Assembly (NCBI GenBank): GCA_021796275.1
Contig: JAJYOI010000001.1
Span: 70,803-118,422, forward strand
DNA length: 47,620 nt
Source: Bacteroidota bacterium
Lineage (GTDB): Bacteria; Bacteroidota; Ignavibacteria; UBA10030; UBA8401
Direction of reading: 5' to 3'
Numbering within the stretch: position 1 is the stretch's first letter; each line of letters begins with the position of its first letter. The position numbers and the translations under genes were made by a program. The notes under the pieces were generated by a model. The model saw only the letters and a program-made list of their open reading frames with translations. It was not told the origin of the DNA and ran no database searches. Positions 29,401 to 37,942 of this stretch are shown piece after piece.

Positions 29401-30047
29401 TTGTATTTTTCCGCTTTCTGCGCCTGACGCTCGAGCGAGCTGACCGCTTTCTGAACTTCCTTCACGATGTCGTTCACGCGCACGAGATCCTGCTGAACGG
29501 AATCCAAACGACGGAGAGCTTCTTTGCGCCGGTGTTTGTATTTTGTGACACCGGCGGCTTCTTCAAACAATCGGCGGCGCTCATCTGTCCGGTCGCTCAG
29601 AATTACCTCGACCATTTTCAACTCAATGACCGAGTATGCATCTGAGCCCATGCCTGTATCCATGAACAAATCCCGAATATCTTTCAGACGGCACAGCGTT
29701 TTGTTGAGAAAGTATTCACTTTCACCGGAACGATAAACGCGTCGTGTAATTGTAATTTCAGAATATTCGGAAGGAAGAATCCCTTTTGTATTCTCGATGG
29801 TCAGTGAAACATCAGCCATACCCAGCGGCTTGCGGCTTTTCGTGCCGTTAAAAATCACGTCTTCCATCTTGTCGCTTCGCAGCGTGCTCGGTTTCTGTTC
29901 GCCAAGCACCCACCGAATCGAATCAACGACATTTGTTTTGCCGCAGCCGTTTGGTCCGACAATTGCCGTGATGCCGGAATCAAAGTTCACCTGCACTTTG
30001 TTTGCAAACGACTTAAAGCCCACAACTTCCAATTTTGAAAGATACAT
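26496..30047 (-). CDS. smc: Chromosome segregation protein SMC
   Basis: ATPase of the bacterial condensin complex that organises and segregates the chromosome. The 1183-residue protein has the classical layout. An N-terminal ATPase half carries Walker A GPNGCGKT (31-38). Long coiled coils flank a hinge (about 510-660). The C-terminal half has the ABC signature LLSGGEKTLTA and Walker B CILDEVDAPLDD. A GGAGG ribosome site lies 8 bases before the start. The HAD phosphatase gene overlaps its stop. scpA and scpB are not in the window. Confidence 0.97.
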   Translation of the reverse strand: MYLSKLEVVGFKSFANKVQVNFDSGITAIVGPNGCGKTNVVDSIRWVLGEQKPSTLRSDKMEDVIFNGTKSRKPLGMADVSLTIENTKGILPSEYSEITITRRVYRSGESEYFLNKTLCRLKDIRDLFMDTGMGSDAYSVIELKMVEVILSDRTDERRRLFEEAAGVTKYKHRRKEALRRLDSVQQDLVRVNDIVKEVQKAVSSLERQAQKAEKYNNFMKELREQEVALLEREYAELMGSIVPLKEQLSGARTEKERIDRELSSEETELETLREKLSALENQLTASQADLSRQQQQINQEQQHQISASERRKSLGDSIDRYEKDKLDLRQQQNELEQRSVEVRGAIDATHMKVEDAEKNYSAKKEELDAFGLQLDAKKSDVKRLQDRILELLHTLSEKRQASERAKARIENIRGRIEYSSEENAIYQNEIDTNTELVVTLTAEDRELRKQFAEAEVRVHDKESYKLSLEREVQEFRNREFETRGVLDRRRSRMDFLKGLVESFDGLSEGTKFLFTNEEFKTNVQTTVADALTTDAEYRVAIEAALGEAAGFIVVNNVEEAYRGIEFLKRNQKGKATFICLNRIPVVSHNGAMIKGDGVLGAARNVVRSEEQYAPLFDYLLDGVVLVQDVNIAVRHVDEGSPVKFVTLEGEMISSEGLLKGGSVRSDEGGMIGKKTQIAELEKEIAGFETELASHRSEIDKRTISLKALDLRGLIEAAKRIEQKMTAVEMRIAQIEFEKKRIAENVQRNIAENSRLASEADTMQAELDVLLPEVAKLEEEKSLAEQNAGAASSELETMEVLWNEYSRVANDAHVAVLNLENEESKFARELEYTRATIENITTTLLQREKDITEAKAEIERLTSELAQSDSTIVHLQEELRTIILQKKEVDAEYNAKRDAMHQLELKIKDERRLHDDSMGTTHELEMRVSELTMKCENLVARAKEEFDFDLQLKEFPSEEPFDFDAARAEVQRLKEKIESLGAVNFAAFDEFKTESERLEFITAQRNDLIESEKTLLATIEEINATAQRTFLETFGKIRDNFIATFKGLFDEGDECDLRLEDGVDPLEARIEIIAKPRGKRPTSIDLLSGGEKTLTAIALLFAIYLVKPSPFCILDEVDAPLDDSNIDRFTRIIRKFSNNTQFIVVTHNKRTMEAANAMYGVTMEEEGVSKLVSVRFNENKVAEN

Positions 30048-30067
30048 ACCCTACGCCTCCGCAATGT

Positions 30068-32689
30068 TCAATGAGAAGCCGGGATAATGGTGCTGAACAA
30101 ATAATGCACATACGCTGTCGTTGAACGCGAATAATCAAAATACGCGTAGCTGCCGGCCGCAACGGCGGCGACGACCAGCAACGCAACAGCATACATCTTC
30201 AGCGGAAGAATATCATAAATGATGGAAATGCCTTTCAGCAAACGGAAGAAAATCCACAAGAGAACTACGGCAAAAAGGGCCAACACTGGTATCACGTACA
30301 TATCTGTCTGCATGACGCGGTACAAAATCATTCCCAACGGAATAAAAAGAATCATCGGCAATGTTGACCACACGGCAATTGAATAGGAATGGAAAAAATA
30401 CACCTTCGTTCTGACAAAGATGCCGAACAACTGGATCAGAAGCGTCAGCACACACAACACGGCAATCGCGAACATTGCGCCTGCCACGACGCATTTAAGA
30501 GGCGACCACACAAGCATAATCAACGATGCTTTTAGCTGGTCGGAAAAAACAATATTCGTCAAGACGTAATCGGCAACTACATCGCTCCGATAATGGAACA
30601 GAATGCTTGAGAGAACGATGGAAAGCGTGAATGCAACAATGACAGCAAGAATGGTTGTGTGAAGGTTCGACAAAATACGCTGATCGCGGACATCGGCAAA
30701 AAAATTGTACGGCCTGAGCAGCGCGCGGTTGACGCTTTCTCTGAACCGGCGATTGCTGTTCAACAACCACGCAAAAACAATCAGCAGCACCAAACCGAGC
30801 AGCACGTAAGAAACCGGCGACGATGGCGCGTAGGAACCAATTGGCAGCGCCGCGACTTTTTCACCAAGATACAGCGAACGAACGACATCGTACGCGATTT
30901 TTTTCTCGCGATTCAACTCTACAATGCCTTGAGTAGATAAAAAAGGATTCGGCGACTGTACCGTCATTATCGGGCGTTCGCCGCGCCAATCCGAAAATGC
31001 CCAGATGAATCCGCCGGTTACTTCAGATTGTTTGATCGCATCAAATCGCTGCATCAAGTATCTCGCTTGCGCTTGCTGCGACATCGGATCGCTGTAGCCA
31101 TTCCGATTCTCAGGCTCAACAGCCTTCCCATATTTTCCAACAAATACCGGAGAATCCGGATGCTCACGTTTCCACGTGTTCAAATCACGCGTAAATGTTT
31201 TTACGTCAGAGTCATAAAATTCAATGCCGGCTATATCAACAAGCCGGGAGTTTTCTTTGTCATTAACAGATCTTGAAATATAATAAGTCAACCGGTTATC
31301 GCTCCCCTTAGCGATGCTGTTCAACTGTTGGATCACTGCACCGGCACGCGGATCAACACTTTCAAATCCGGCACCGAGTCCCCACGCGATCACCGATGGA
31401 TGGTTCCTATCACGGCGAATCATTTCTCGTAAATTGTTTTCCGCGAGCGCACGATAATTTTCCGCCGTCATAATTTCGACGGGCGTTTCATAGAGCGGGA
31501 TTTCTTCGAACGCGAGAAGTCCGTACTGATCGCATAAATGCAGCAGGTACGGATGAGGCGGATGAAAGGCAAACCGAACAGCATTCGCGCCGAGATTTTT
31601 GATCAACGCGATATCTTTTTCCATTTCTTCATACGTCAACGCGCTGCCATGCTCTTGCGAATCTTCAATCCACGCCACTCCGCGAAGCACAACCGGAATC
31701 CCGTTCAACAAAATTGAAGATTTCGAAACCGAAATTGTCCGGATACCGGTTTCCGTTTCCAATTCATCAATCAGTGAAGCGGTTTTTCCAGAACCGACAG
31801 AAATTGACGCTCTCACATCATATAACGAAGGAGATTCCGGACTCCACAATTTCGCGGCGGCAACCGGTACGGCTGCTGAAATAGTCAAATCTTTGTTCGA
31901 ACCCGGTTCGATCAATTGCGGAACACTCTTCCCTGCCAGCAATCCGGTTGTTTTGTCGTACACGTCAACTTCAAACGAGAACTGCGGCGAATTGGTTTTC
32001 GGAGCGGAATTATAATACGCAGAAAGATCGCGTGCGGAAACAGTGCTTTTCACAAGCAGCCGCACTGCCTTTGGTTCAATAGCCTCGGTCAAAACGGTAA
32101 AATCATCAACCCACAACGGCGGCGTTGATACCAAATAGATATCGCGAAAAATTCCTCCGTAATTTTTCCATCCCCAAAGCTGCTGGCGCAGCGGGAGTGT
32201 GCTCCTCGAATCCAAATGATTATCAACAACAATGCGAATGACATTCTCACTGCCAACTTGAATCGCATTATCCGGCACAAGCATTGAAAACGACGTGTAG
32301 CCGCCTTCATGTTTGCCAACATACGTTTCGTTGATATAGACTTCTGCTTGATAGTTGATGCCAAATGCCACAAGTTTAAAACTGTTTCCGCCGACGACTT
32401 CAGGCTTTGCTTCAAATTTCCTTGTGAAGATTATTCGTGACACAAAATTGGAAGCGGAAGGAACAAGAACGTCTCTCCACGTTCTTCCATCGTCAACTGA
32501 GTACTGCCACTGACCTGACAGGTCTATAATAGAACGAGTAGAGGAAGTAAAATTCAAACCTTCCGGCCTCGATTTTGAGCCGTTTTCGTAGAAAAAATCT
32601 TGTGAATTGGCAGAAAAGGGGGAAAGCAACAATACAAAAGAAAGAAGAAACAACAGACGTAAAAACGAAGTTCGCAAAAATGAATCCAA
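30068..32689 (-). CDS. Membrane-anchored GH2-like protein, probable pseudoenzyme
   Basis: An 873-residue exported protein. Signal peptide at 1-29 (ending SANSQ); GH2 sugar-binding jelly-roll at about 50-190 (IDLSGQWQYS, LWGWKNYGGIFRDIYL); immunoglobulin-like part at about 190-325; TIM barrel at about 326-610. From residue 628 a membrane region with about six transmembrane segments follows, resembling a Yip1-like fold. Both catalytic glutamates of GH2 appear lost. The acid/base segment normally W-S-x-G-N-E reads WGLGAGFE (436-443), and the nucleophile segment normally xEYG reads VGKYG with Lys519. The barrel is otherwise well kept (RRDRNHPSVIAW, GGFIWAFSDW). smc starts 20 bases downstream. A carbohydrate-binding or sensing role is inference. 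Confidence 0.85.
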   Translation of the reverse strand: MDSFLRTSFLRLLFLLSFVLLLSPFSANSQDFFYENGSKSRPEGLNFTSSTRSIIDLSGQWQYSVDDGRTWRDVLVPSASNFVSRIIFTRKFEAKPEVVGGNSFKLVAFGINYQAEVYINETYVGKHEGGYTSFSMLVPDNAIQVGSENVIRIVVDNHLDSRSTLPLRQQLWGWKNYGGIFRDIYLVSTPPLWVDDFTVLTEAIEPKAVRLLVKSTVSARDLSAYYNSAPKTNSPQFSFEVDVYDKTTGLLAGKSVPQLIEPGSNKDLTISAAVPVAAAKLWSPESPSLYDVRASISVGSGKTASLIDELETETGIRTISVSKSSILLNGIPVVLRGVAWIEDSQEHGSALTYEEMEKDIALIKNLGANAVRFAFHPPHPYLLHLCDQYGLLAFEEIPLYETPVEIMTAENYRALAENNLREMIRRDRNHPSVIAWGLGAGFESVDPRAGAVIQQLNSIAKGSDNRLTYYISRSVNDKENSRLVDIAGIEFYDSDVKTFTRDLNTWKREHPDSPVFVGKYGKAVEPENRNGYSDPMSQQAQARYLMQRFDAIKQSEVTGGFIWAFSDWRGERPIMTVQSPNPFLSTQGIVELNREKKIAYDVVRSLYLGEKVAALPIGSYAPSSPVSYVLLGLVLLIVFAWLLNSNRRFRESVNRALLRPYNFFADVRDQRILSNLHTTILAVIVAFTLSIVLSSILFHYRSDVVADYVLTNIVFSDQLKASLIMLVWSPLKCVVAGAMFAIAVLCVLTLLIQLFGIFVRTKVYFFHSYSIAVWSTLPMILFIPLGMILYRVMQTDMYVIPVLALFAVVLLWIFFRLLKGISIIYDILPLKMYAVALLVVAAVAAGSYAYFDYSRSTTAYVHYLFSTIIPASH

Positions 32690-32809
32690 GATTGTGAAGG
32701 TCTATCAAATACTTTCAAAGTGGAAGAACACAACTGCCGAAGGGATTCCATCGGAACTTTGAATGGTTTAAATATAATAAAAACAGCCCCGAAAAGCAAA
32801 GAAATAAGA

Positions 32810-32844
32810 TGCCCAAAACAACTCAAATCAAGCGATTTTGGGCA
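32810..32844 (-). terminator. Possible terminator downstream of tpiA
   Basis: TGCCCAAAA (32810-32818) and TTTTGGGCA (32836-32844) form a perfect 9-bp stem with a 17-base loop, followed on the minus strand by a T-rich stretch. It lies about 35 bases past the tpiA stop, in the 190-bp gap before the GH2-like gene, and would separate the two transcription units. The large loop makes it weaker than the other terminators here. Confidence 0.45.
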
Positions 32845-32879
32845 GATTAGATGAAAATCTTGGCTAACAGAAACGTCTT

Positions 32880-33635
32880 TTAACTCTTTGCCCCATCAAT
32901 AATGGCTATAAAAGATTCCGCCTTAAGACACGCGCCGCCGACAAGCGCTCCATCAATGTTCGGCATGTGAAGAAGCTCTTTTGCATTTTCAGGCTTCACG
33001 CTTCCGCCGTATTGGATGACAAACTTCTCCGCATCATTCCAACTGAACAATTGCCCAGTCAGTTTTCGAATAAGCTGATGCACATCATCCGCTTGCTGCG
33101 GCGTCGCGGTTTTGCCGGTGCCAATTGCCCAGACAGGTTCGTAAGCGATAATTGTTTTCGCAAGATCAGCAGAAGTGAAACCGGCAAGCACACCTTTGAC
33201 TTGTGCAGTAATGACTTGATCGGTAATCCCTTTTTCGCGCTCATCGAGAGTCTCGCCGACACAAATAATCGGCTTCATGCCACTGGCAAGAATTTTTTTC
33301 GCTTTTTGATTGATCAATTCATTTGATTCATGAAAATACTGGCGTCGCTCCGAATGGCCAACGATCACATAATCACATCCTACAGACTTCAGCATTTTTA
33401 TTGAAACCTCTCCGGTATACGCGCCGTCATCACGTACTGAAACATCCTGCGCACCTAAATGTATTTGCGTGCCTTTCAATAACTGCTGCGCAATAACAAG
33501 CGAAGTGTACGGCGGACAAACAATGACTTCTATTTCTGAGTTCGGCAAAAACGATTTCAAACTGTTGATGAGATCCGCAGTTTCAAACACATCTTTATTC
33601 ATTTTCCAATTACCAGCAATAACTTTCTTTCGCAT
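32880..33635 (-). CDS. tpiA: Triosephosphate isomerase
   Basis: Interconverts dihydroxyacetone phosphate and glyceraldehyde 3-phosphate. With ATG 33635 the protein has 251 residues and begins MRKKVIAGNWKMN, the usual start; an in-frame TTG six codons upstream is less likely. Active-site residues are Asn9 and Lys11, the histidine of IVGHSERR and the glutamate of AYEPVWAIGTG. The phosphate-binding IQYGGSVKPEN and GALVGGACL loops follow. gatB lies 38 bases upstream on the same strand. Confidence 0.97.
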   Translation of the reverse strand: MRKKVIAGNWKMNKDVFETADLINSLKSFLPNSEIEVIVCPPYTSLVIAQQLLKGTQIHLGAQDVSVRDDGAYTGEVSIKMLKSVGCDYVIVGHSERRQYFHESNELINQKAKKILASGMKPIICVGETLDEREKGITDQVITAQVKGVLAGFTSADLAKTIIAYEPVWAIGTGKTATPQQADDVHQLIRKLTGQLFSWNDAEKFVIQYGGSVKPENAKELLHMPNIDGALVGGACLKAESFIAIIDGAKS

Positions 33636-33673
33636 ATGTATTCTTTCGTTCAATAATAATTCAAAACGGTGGA

Positions 33674-35128
33674 TTATCCCCCAAGTTTTCTCTTTAAGAT
33701 TTCATTGACAAGCTTCGGATTTGCTTTCCCTTTTGTCGCTTTCATTGTTTCACCGACAAAAAATCCGAAGACCTGAGTTTTTCCGCCGCGATATTTTTCA
33801 ACCTGTTCCGCATTGCGCGCGAGAACATCATCAACTGCTTTTTCAATAACGCTTGTATCGGACACTTGCATCAGCCCTTTACGTTCGATAATCGCTTTCG
33901 GCTCCTCGCCGGTCTTCAACATTTCTTCAAAAACATCCTTGGCAATCTTTCCGCTGATCGTTCCTTCGATGATAAAATTGATCATTGCCGAAAGATGTTC
34001 GGGCCGCACGGGAAAATCGTTGACGGCGATGTGCCGCTCATTCACTACCCGCAGCACATCTGTCATCACCCAATTGCTTACAGACTTGTACGTGTCGGAG
34101 TTTTTCTGTGAAAGATGAGACGCAGCATTTTCAAAATAATCCGCAACGGGTTTTTCTGCCGTAATAACTTCAGCGTCATATTTCGGCAAGCCAAAATTCT
34201 GAATGAAGCGGTTGCGCCTTTCTTTCGGAAGCTCCGGGAGTATTTTCTTCACTTCATTAATCCATTCCTCGCTAACAAGAACAGGAACAAGGTCCGGCTC
34301 GGGAAAATAGCGGTAGTCATGCGCCTCTTCTTTACTTCGCATCGGCACAGCAACATTTTTATTTGCATCCCATAATAATGTTTCCTGTACAACGTTCCCG
34401 CCGTCTTCAATCAGTTCAATCTGTCGCTGAATTTCGTATTCCAGCGCGCGCTCAACATGGCGGAAAGAATTCATATTCTTTACTTCGGTTTTTGTTCCGA
34501 AAGCTTCCGTGCCTTTCAGCCGCACCGAAATATTCGCATCGCAGCGCAAGCTTCCTTCTTCCATGTTGCCGTCACAAATATCAAGATATGTAACAAGCTG
34601 CTTGATCGCGTACAAATACTGATATGCTTCATGCGGTGTACGAATATCCGGCTCACTCACAATTTCGATCAACGGAACGCCGCAACGATTTACATCTACC
34701 AGCGTGTCCACATCCAAATCGTGAATGGATTTCCCGGCATCTTCTTCCATGTGAATGCGTGTTATGCCGATTCGTTTCGACGCGCCATCTTCCATTTCAA
34801 TATCAACATAGCCGTGCCGGCAAATTGGCTCTTCATATTGCGAGATCTGGTATCCTTTCGGCAAATCCGGATAGAAATAATTTTTGCGTGCGAAAATTGA
34901 TTTGGGCGCGATAGTACAATGCGTTGCCAGCCCCATGCGGATCGTAAAGTCCACAACTTTTTTGTTTAGCACAGGAAGAACGCCCGGCATGCCGAGGCAC
35001 ACCGGACATACATTGGAATTCGGTGCATTGCCGAATTTCGTTGTGCATCCGCAAAATGCCTTTGTCTCCGTGCGCAACTGCGCATGAACTTCCAGCCCGA
35101 TAACCGCTTCGTATTTATCGTTTGTCAT
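33674..35128 (-). CDS. gatB: Aspartyl/glutamyl-tRNA amidotransferase subunit B
   Basis: Kinase and tRNA-binding subunit of GatCAB, which converts Glu-tRNA(Gln) or Asp-tRNA(Asn) to the amidated form. The 484-residue protein begins [13 protein letters not shown]. It has the zinc-type cysteines CGC and CPVC in the first 45 residues, [20 protein letters not shown], the [13 protein letters not shown] segment, and the YqeY-like tail ending [11 protein letters not shown]. gatA and gatC are elsewhere. It sits in a run of carbon-metabolism genes with 20-38-base gaps, so it is probably co-transcribed. Confidence 0.97.
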   Translation of the reverse strand: MTNDKYEAVIGLEVHAQLRTETKAFCGCTTKFGNAPNSNVCPVCLGMPGVLPVLNKKVVDFTIRMGLATHCTIAPKSIFARKNYFYPDLPKGYQISQYEEPICRHGYVDIEMEDGASKRIGITRIHMEEDAGKSIHDLDVDTLVDVNRCGVPLIEIVSEPDIRTPHEAYQYLYAIKQLVTYLDICDGNMEEGSLRCDANISVRLKGTEAFGTKTEVKNMNSFRHVERALEYEIQRQIELIEDGGNVVQETLLWDANKNVAVPMRSKEEAHDYRYFPEPDLVPVLVSEEWINEVKKILPELPKERRNRFIQNFGLPKYDAEVITAEKPVADYFENAASHLSQKNSDTYKSVSNWVMTDVLRVVNERHIAVNDFPVRPEHLSAMINFIIEGTISGKIAKDVFEEMLKTGEEPKAIIERKGLMQVSDTSVIEKAVDDVLARNAEQVEKYRGGKTQVFGFFVGETMKATKGKANPKLVNEILKRKLGG

Positions 35129-35148
35129 TGTTAAAAATTATGAGAAGC

Positions 35149-36312
35149 TTAAGCGGCAAGCGCGTTTGTTACCTTCTCCGCCGCGTCTTTGAGATTTTCC
35201 GCAACTAAAAAGCTGAGTCCTGAGTTTTTCAAAATTTCAGCCGCGAGGTCGGCATTTGTTCCTGCAAGACGAATGACAATTGGAATATTGACTTTAACTT
35301 TTTTCGCCGCTTCAACAACACCTGTCGCAACACGATCGCACCGGACAATACCGCCGAAAATGTTGATGAGAATTGCTTTTACATTTTTATCAGCTAAAAT
35401 AATTTTGAAACCGCTCTCGACTGTTTGCGCGCTCGCCCCGCCGCCGACATCGAGAAAGTTTGCCGGCTCGCCTCCTGCAAGTTTGATGATATCCATTGTT
35501 GCCATCGCAAGCCCGGCTCCGTTCACCATGCAGCCGACATTGCCGTCAAGTTTAATATAATTTAAGTTCGACTTCGACGCTTCAATTTCCAGCGGTTCCT
35601 CTTCATTCAAATCGCGCAACGCGGCAAAATCAGGATGACGGAATATTGCATTATCATCGAAATTAATTTTTGCATCCAACGCAAGCACGGCGCCTTCTTT
35701 CGTAACGACAAGCGGATTGATTTCGGCAAGCGACGCATCGGTCGCTTCATATGCTTTGTACAGCGCCAGCAAGAATTTCACGCCGTTCTTGAATGCATCT
35801 CCTTCCAGTCCTAACGCGAACGCAAGTTTCCGTGCCTGAAATTGTTTGAATCCGGCGGAAGGATCAACATATTCTTTTACAATTTTCTCCGGCGTTTCTG
35901 CCGCAACTTTTTCAATTTCCACACCGCCTTCCGTCGAAGCCATCACAACATTCATCGCGCGAGCGCGGTCGAGCGTAATGCCAACGTACAGCTCGCGGGC
36001 AATATTCACTCCCTGCTCAACGAGAAGGCGTTTCACAATTTTTCCTTCTGGTCCGGTTTGGTGCGTTACCAAACGCATGCCGAGCATTTGCGTTGCGAGC
36101 GAACGCACTTCGTCTATACTTTTCGCAATTTTCACGCCGCCGCCTTTGCCTCTACCGCCTGCGTGAATTTGTGCTTTCACAACCCAAAGATTTCCGCCAA
36201 GACGTTGTGCAACTGCAGCCGCTTCGTCTGCGGAAAATGCGACTCCGCCTTTTGGTGTCGCAACGCCGAATTTTTGCAGAATTTCTTTTCCTTGATACTC
36301 ATGAATCTTCAT
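35149..36312 (-). CDS. sucC: Succinyl-CoA synthetase subunit beta
   Basis: TCA-cycle enzyme that makes ATP or GTP from succinyl-CoA. The 387-residue ATP-grasp subunit shows [17 protein letters not shown] at the start, [18 protein letters not shown], the [11 protein letters not shown] and [11 protein letters not shown] metal-site segments, and the CoA-ligase part FLDVGGGAS and [10 protein letters not shown]. An AAGGAG site lies 5 bases before the ATG. sucD is not adjacent, so the two subunits are encoded apart or beyond the window. Confidence 0.97.
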   Translation of the reverse strand: MKIHEYQGKEILQKFGVATPKGGVAFSADEAAAVAQRLGGNLWVVKAQIHAGGRGKGGGVKIAKSIDEVRSLATQMLGMRLVTHQTGPEGKIVKRLLVEQGVNIARELYVGITLDRARAMNVVMASTEGGVEIEKVAAETPEKIVKEYVDPSAGFKQFQARKLAFALGLEGDAFKNGVKFLLALYKAYEATDASLAEINPLVVTKEGAVLALDAKINFDDNAIFRHPDFAALRDLNEEEPLEIEASKSNLNYIKLDGNVGCMVNGAGLAMATMDIIKLAGGEPANFLDVGGGASAQTVESGFKIILADKNVKAILINIFGGIVRCDRVATGVVEAAKKVKVNIPIVIRLAGTNADLAAEILKNSGLSFLVAENLKDAAEKVTNALAA

Positions 36313-36337
36313 GCGTTCTCCTTTTTACGAATTAATG

Positions 36338-37933
36338 TTACCGCGGACCTGCTTTGATAACTTCCGGCGCGGCGTATGATTCAAATTGTTCAAAATTCTT
36401 CTTAAATCGTGAAACAAGCTCTTTGATTGTGCGATCGTACTCGGCTGAATTTTTCCATGTATTTTTCGGATTGAGAATTTCCGACGGAACATCGGGGCAC
36501 ATTGTCGGAATATGAAAACTGAAAAACGGTTCTTGCACAGTTGGGACTTCGTTCAGCTTTCCTTCAAGTGCGGCCCGAACCATCGCGCGCGTATAAGAAA
36601 TTTTTATGCGCGAACCAATACCGAATGGTCCGCCTGTCCATCCCGTGTTGATAAGCCATACTTGGACACCGTGTTTCGATAATTTTTCTCCCAGCATTTT
36701 TGAATAGACCGTCGGATGCAGCGGCATGAACGGCGCGCCGAAACATGTACTGAATGTCACTTCAGGATCTTTCCCGACCCCTTTTTCCGTCCCGGCAATC
36801 TTTGCAGTGTAGCCGGAAAGAAAATGATACCGCGCTTGATCCGTGGTCAGCTTTGCAATCGGCGGCATCACACCAAATGCATCGCACGTAAGCATGATGA
36901 CGTTTTTCGGATGCCCGCCCGTTCCCGATGCGACATGATTTTTAATGTGTGTCAGCGGATACGCTGCGCGTGTGTTTTCTGTCAGCGAAGCATCATTCAA
37001 GTCTATCGCGCGTGAATTGGAATTCATAATGACATTTTCGAGAACTGTTCCGAACGTCCGCGTCGTTCCGTAAATTTCCGGCTCCGCTTCGGCAGAAAGT
37101 CTGACAACTTTTGCGTAGCATCCGCCTTCAAAATTAAAAACACCGTTCGCGCTCCAGCCGTGTTCATCGTCGCCGATGAGAAATCTGTCCGGGTCGGCAG
37201 ACAACGTTGTCTTTCCCGTTCCTGAAAGTCCGAAGAACAATGCAACATCTCCGGATTTTCCGATATTTGCCGAGCAGTGCATCGGGAACACGCCGCGGGG
37301 CGGCAAAAGATAATTCAAAATTGTGAAGACCGATTTTTTAATTTCACCGGCATAGCTTGTTCCCCCGATAATGACAATGCGCTTGGCAAAGTTGACAACG
37401 ATAAACACTTCCGATTTCGTTCCGTCAATCTCCGGCACTGCATGGAACCGAGGCGCATCTATAATTGTGAATGTATCCGGTGAATTGTGCCGTACCGGTT
37501 TCTTTGGCTGAATCAGCAAATCGCGCGCAAACAAATTATGCCATGCATATTCTGTAATGACGCGGACTGGAATTTGATACGCCGCATCCGCTCCGCCGAA
37601 TAAATCCTGAACATAAATGTCGCGTCCCTGCAAAAACGCGGTCAGCCGTGAAAACAACAGATTAAATTTTTCTTGGTCCAGCGGCTGATTGATCGAGCCC
37701 CAATTTATTTTATCAGCGCACGACGGCTCTTTCACAATAAATTTATCTTTCGGCGACCGGCCAGTGTGATGTCCTGTATGAACAACGAGCGGGCCTAAAT
37801 GCGCAATGCCTCCTTCACGGCGGCGGACAATTTCTTCATACAATGCCGGCGTGGAAAGATTCCAGTACACGTTGCCGAGATTTCTCAGCCCGATATTTTC
37901 AAGCTGATTTCCGCCCACACCGAATTCAGTCAT
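36338..37933 (-). CDS. pckA: Phosphoenolpyruvate carboxykinase (ATP)
   Basis: Converts oxaloacetate and ATP to PEP, CO2 and ADP (or the reverse in fermenting anaerobes). The 531-residue protein has VVHTGHHTGRSPKDKF, the PMHCSANIG segment, the kinase P-loop FFGLSGTGKTTLSADP and metal-site GDDEHGW, with NFEGGCYAKV and NTGWTGG further on. Length is typical of the ATP-dependent family. It lies between sucC and pruA with gaps of 25 and 9 bases. Confidence 0.97.
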   Translation of the reverse strand: MTEFGVGGNQLENIGLRNLGNVYWNLSTPALYEEIVRRREGGIAHLGPLVVHTGHHTGRSPKDKFIVKEPSCADKINWGSINQPLDQEKFNLLFSRLTAFLQGRDIYVQDLFGGADAAYQIPVRVITEYAWHNLFARDLLIQPKKPVRHNSPDTFTIIDAPRFHAVPEIDGTKSEVFIVVNFAKRIVIIGGTSYAGEIKKSVFTILNYLLPPRGVFPMHCSANIGKSGDVALFFGLSGTGKTTLSADPDRFLIGDDEHGWSANGVFNFEGGCYAKVVRLSAEAEPEIYGTTRTFGTVLENVIMNSNSRAIDLNDASLTENTRAAYPLTHIKNHVASGTGGHPKNVIMLTCDAFGVMPPIAKLTTDQARYHFLSGYTAKIAGTEKGVGKDPEVTFSTCFGAPFMPLHPTVYSKMLGEKLSKHGVQVWLINTGWTGGPFGIGSRIKISYTRAMVRAALEGKLNEVPTVQEPFFSFHIPTMCPDVPSEILNPKNTWKNSAEYDRTIKELVSRFKKNFEQFESYAAPEVIKAGPR

Positions 37934-37942
37934 AGCAATCTG

